From Streptomyces sp. CB00455 (lineage in GTDB: Bacteria; Actinomycetota; Actinomycetes; Streptomycetales; Streptomycetaceae), in the NCBI RefSeq assembly GCF_001905445.1, contig NZ_LIVQ01000006.1, forward strand, positions 186,001-250,000: a stretch of 64,000 nt of DNA, given 5' to 3'. Positions 63,578-64,000 of this stretch are shown here, piece after piece. The notes beneath the pieces were generated by a model. The model was not told the origin of the DNA, ran no database searches, and was given only the letters and a program-made list of their open reading frames with translations. Position 1 is the stretch's first letter. Every line of letters starts with the position of its first letter. The translations under genes and the position numbers were made by a program.

Positions 63578-64000
63578 ATGGACCTGACGCTCACGCTGAT
63601 CAGCGGGCTCGCCTGGACGGTCGTGTACGTGGAGGCGGTGCGCGTCGGGCTGCGCGACCGGACGTACGCCATGCCGGTCGCCGCGCTCGCGCTGAACTTC
63701 GCCTGGGAATCGCTCTACGCCGTCCGCGAGGTGACGGCCGGCTTCTCCGTCCAGGGCGTGGTGAACGTGGTGTGGGCGGCCGCCGACGTGCTGATCATCT
63801 CCACCTACCTGCGCTTCGGGCGGGCCGAGCTGCCGTCGTTCGTGACCCGTCCGCTCTTCGCCGCCTGGTCCGCGCTGCTGCTCGGCACCGGGTTCGCGGT
63901 GCAGGGACTGTTCCTGGCCCACTTCGGGGCGCACGACGCCAGCCGCTACTCGGCCTTCCTGCAGAACCTGCTGATGTCCGGCCTGTTCATCGGCATGTAC
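63578..64000 (+). CDS. PaxB/Pyr4-like integral membrane protein (5' part; runs off window)
   Basis: 141 codons are visible without a stop. At least four TM helices are present. LTLISGLAWTVVYVEAVRVG is helix 1; ALALNFAWESLYAVREVTAG matches the conserved N-x-x-WE region of PaxB/Pyr4-type membrane terpene cyclases, where the Glu is catalytic; VVNVVWAAADVLIISTYLRF and SALLLGTGFAVQGLFLAHFG follow. The usual length is about 220-250 residues, so the second catalytic acidic residue would be beyond the edge. TAGCCT lies about 6 nt before ATG 63578, suggesting a leaderless transcript. Many bacterial members are uncharacterised; cyclase activity is inference. Confidence 0.72.
   Translation, partial: MDLTLTLISGLAWTVVYVEAVRVGLRDRTYAMPVAALALNFAWESLYAVREVTAGFSVQGVVNVVWAAADVLIISTYLRFGRAELPSFVTRPLFAAWSALLLGTGFAVQGLFLAHFGAHDASRYSAFLQNLLMSGLFIGMY

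Overview
The window is typical Streptomyces chromosome: very high G+C, GTG and TTG starts, several leaderless genes, and chaplins and rodlins (aerial-hypha surface proteins) that are diagnostic of the genus. I see no rRNA, CRISPR array, insertion sequence or phage; there is one tRNA-Arg(CCT). All functional calls come from reading motifs, not from database searches.

0-14.6 kb is an extracellular polysaccharide locus. Nine genes on the minus strand (14616 down to 2898) mostly overlap by 4 nt and encode a secreted protein, a glycosyltransferase, a lipid-linked sugar transferase, a Wzy-like polymerase/ligase, a MurJ/Wzx-like flippase with a long disordered N-terminus, a polysaccharide deacetylase, a second glycosyltransferase, a Wzz-like protein and an acetyltransferase. 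A secreted GH26-like hydrolase converges on them, and an ATP-grasp enzyme leaves at the left edge.

14.9-19.1 kb is a cell-surface island: two rodlins, two short chaplins, an unusual sortase-anchored long chaplin and two other small secreted proteins, with strong hairpin terminators between most units.

19-34.5 kb is mainly housekeeping and transport: VKOR-like protein, DUF6227 protein, the fructose PTS operon (DeoR regulator, 1-phosphofructokinase, EIIABC), a DHA2 exporter divergent from a WYL regulator, sigma factor HrdD with a sigma-R type promoter, a LigB-type dioxygenase, a TetR-exporter operon with paired palindromic operators, and an M6-like protease.

34.7-43.6 kb holds an HTH-TOBE protein, the tRNA, a GT-C-like membrane protein, a large membrane-anchored D,D-carboxypeptidase with a repetitive cytoplasmic tail, a GPP34 protein, and an XRE-DUF397 regulatory pair.

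43.8-64 kb looks like a dispersed redox/catabolic regulon. It contains FO synthase (fbiC, coenzyme F420 synthesis), three luciferase-like (LLM) oxidoreductases, two SDRs, an aldehyde dehydrogenase, an amidohydrolase, an unrecognised two-half protein, and the start of a PaxB/Pyr4-like membrane protein at the right edge. Five copies of a palindrome, CTGAYG-N3-CRTCAG, lie beside promoters of several of these genes; this is the most interesting unexplained signal in the window. Interspersed are a degenerate ADP-ribosylglycohydrolase-like protein, an ATPase/XRE/DUF397 trio, two small secreted proteins and an APC permease.
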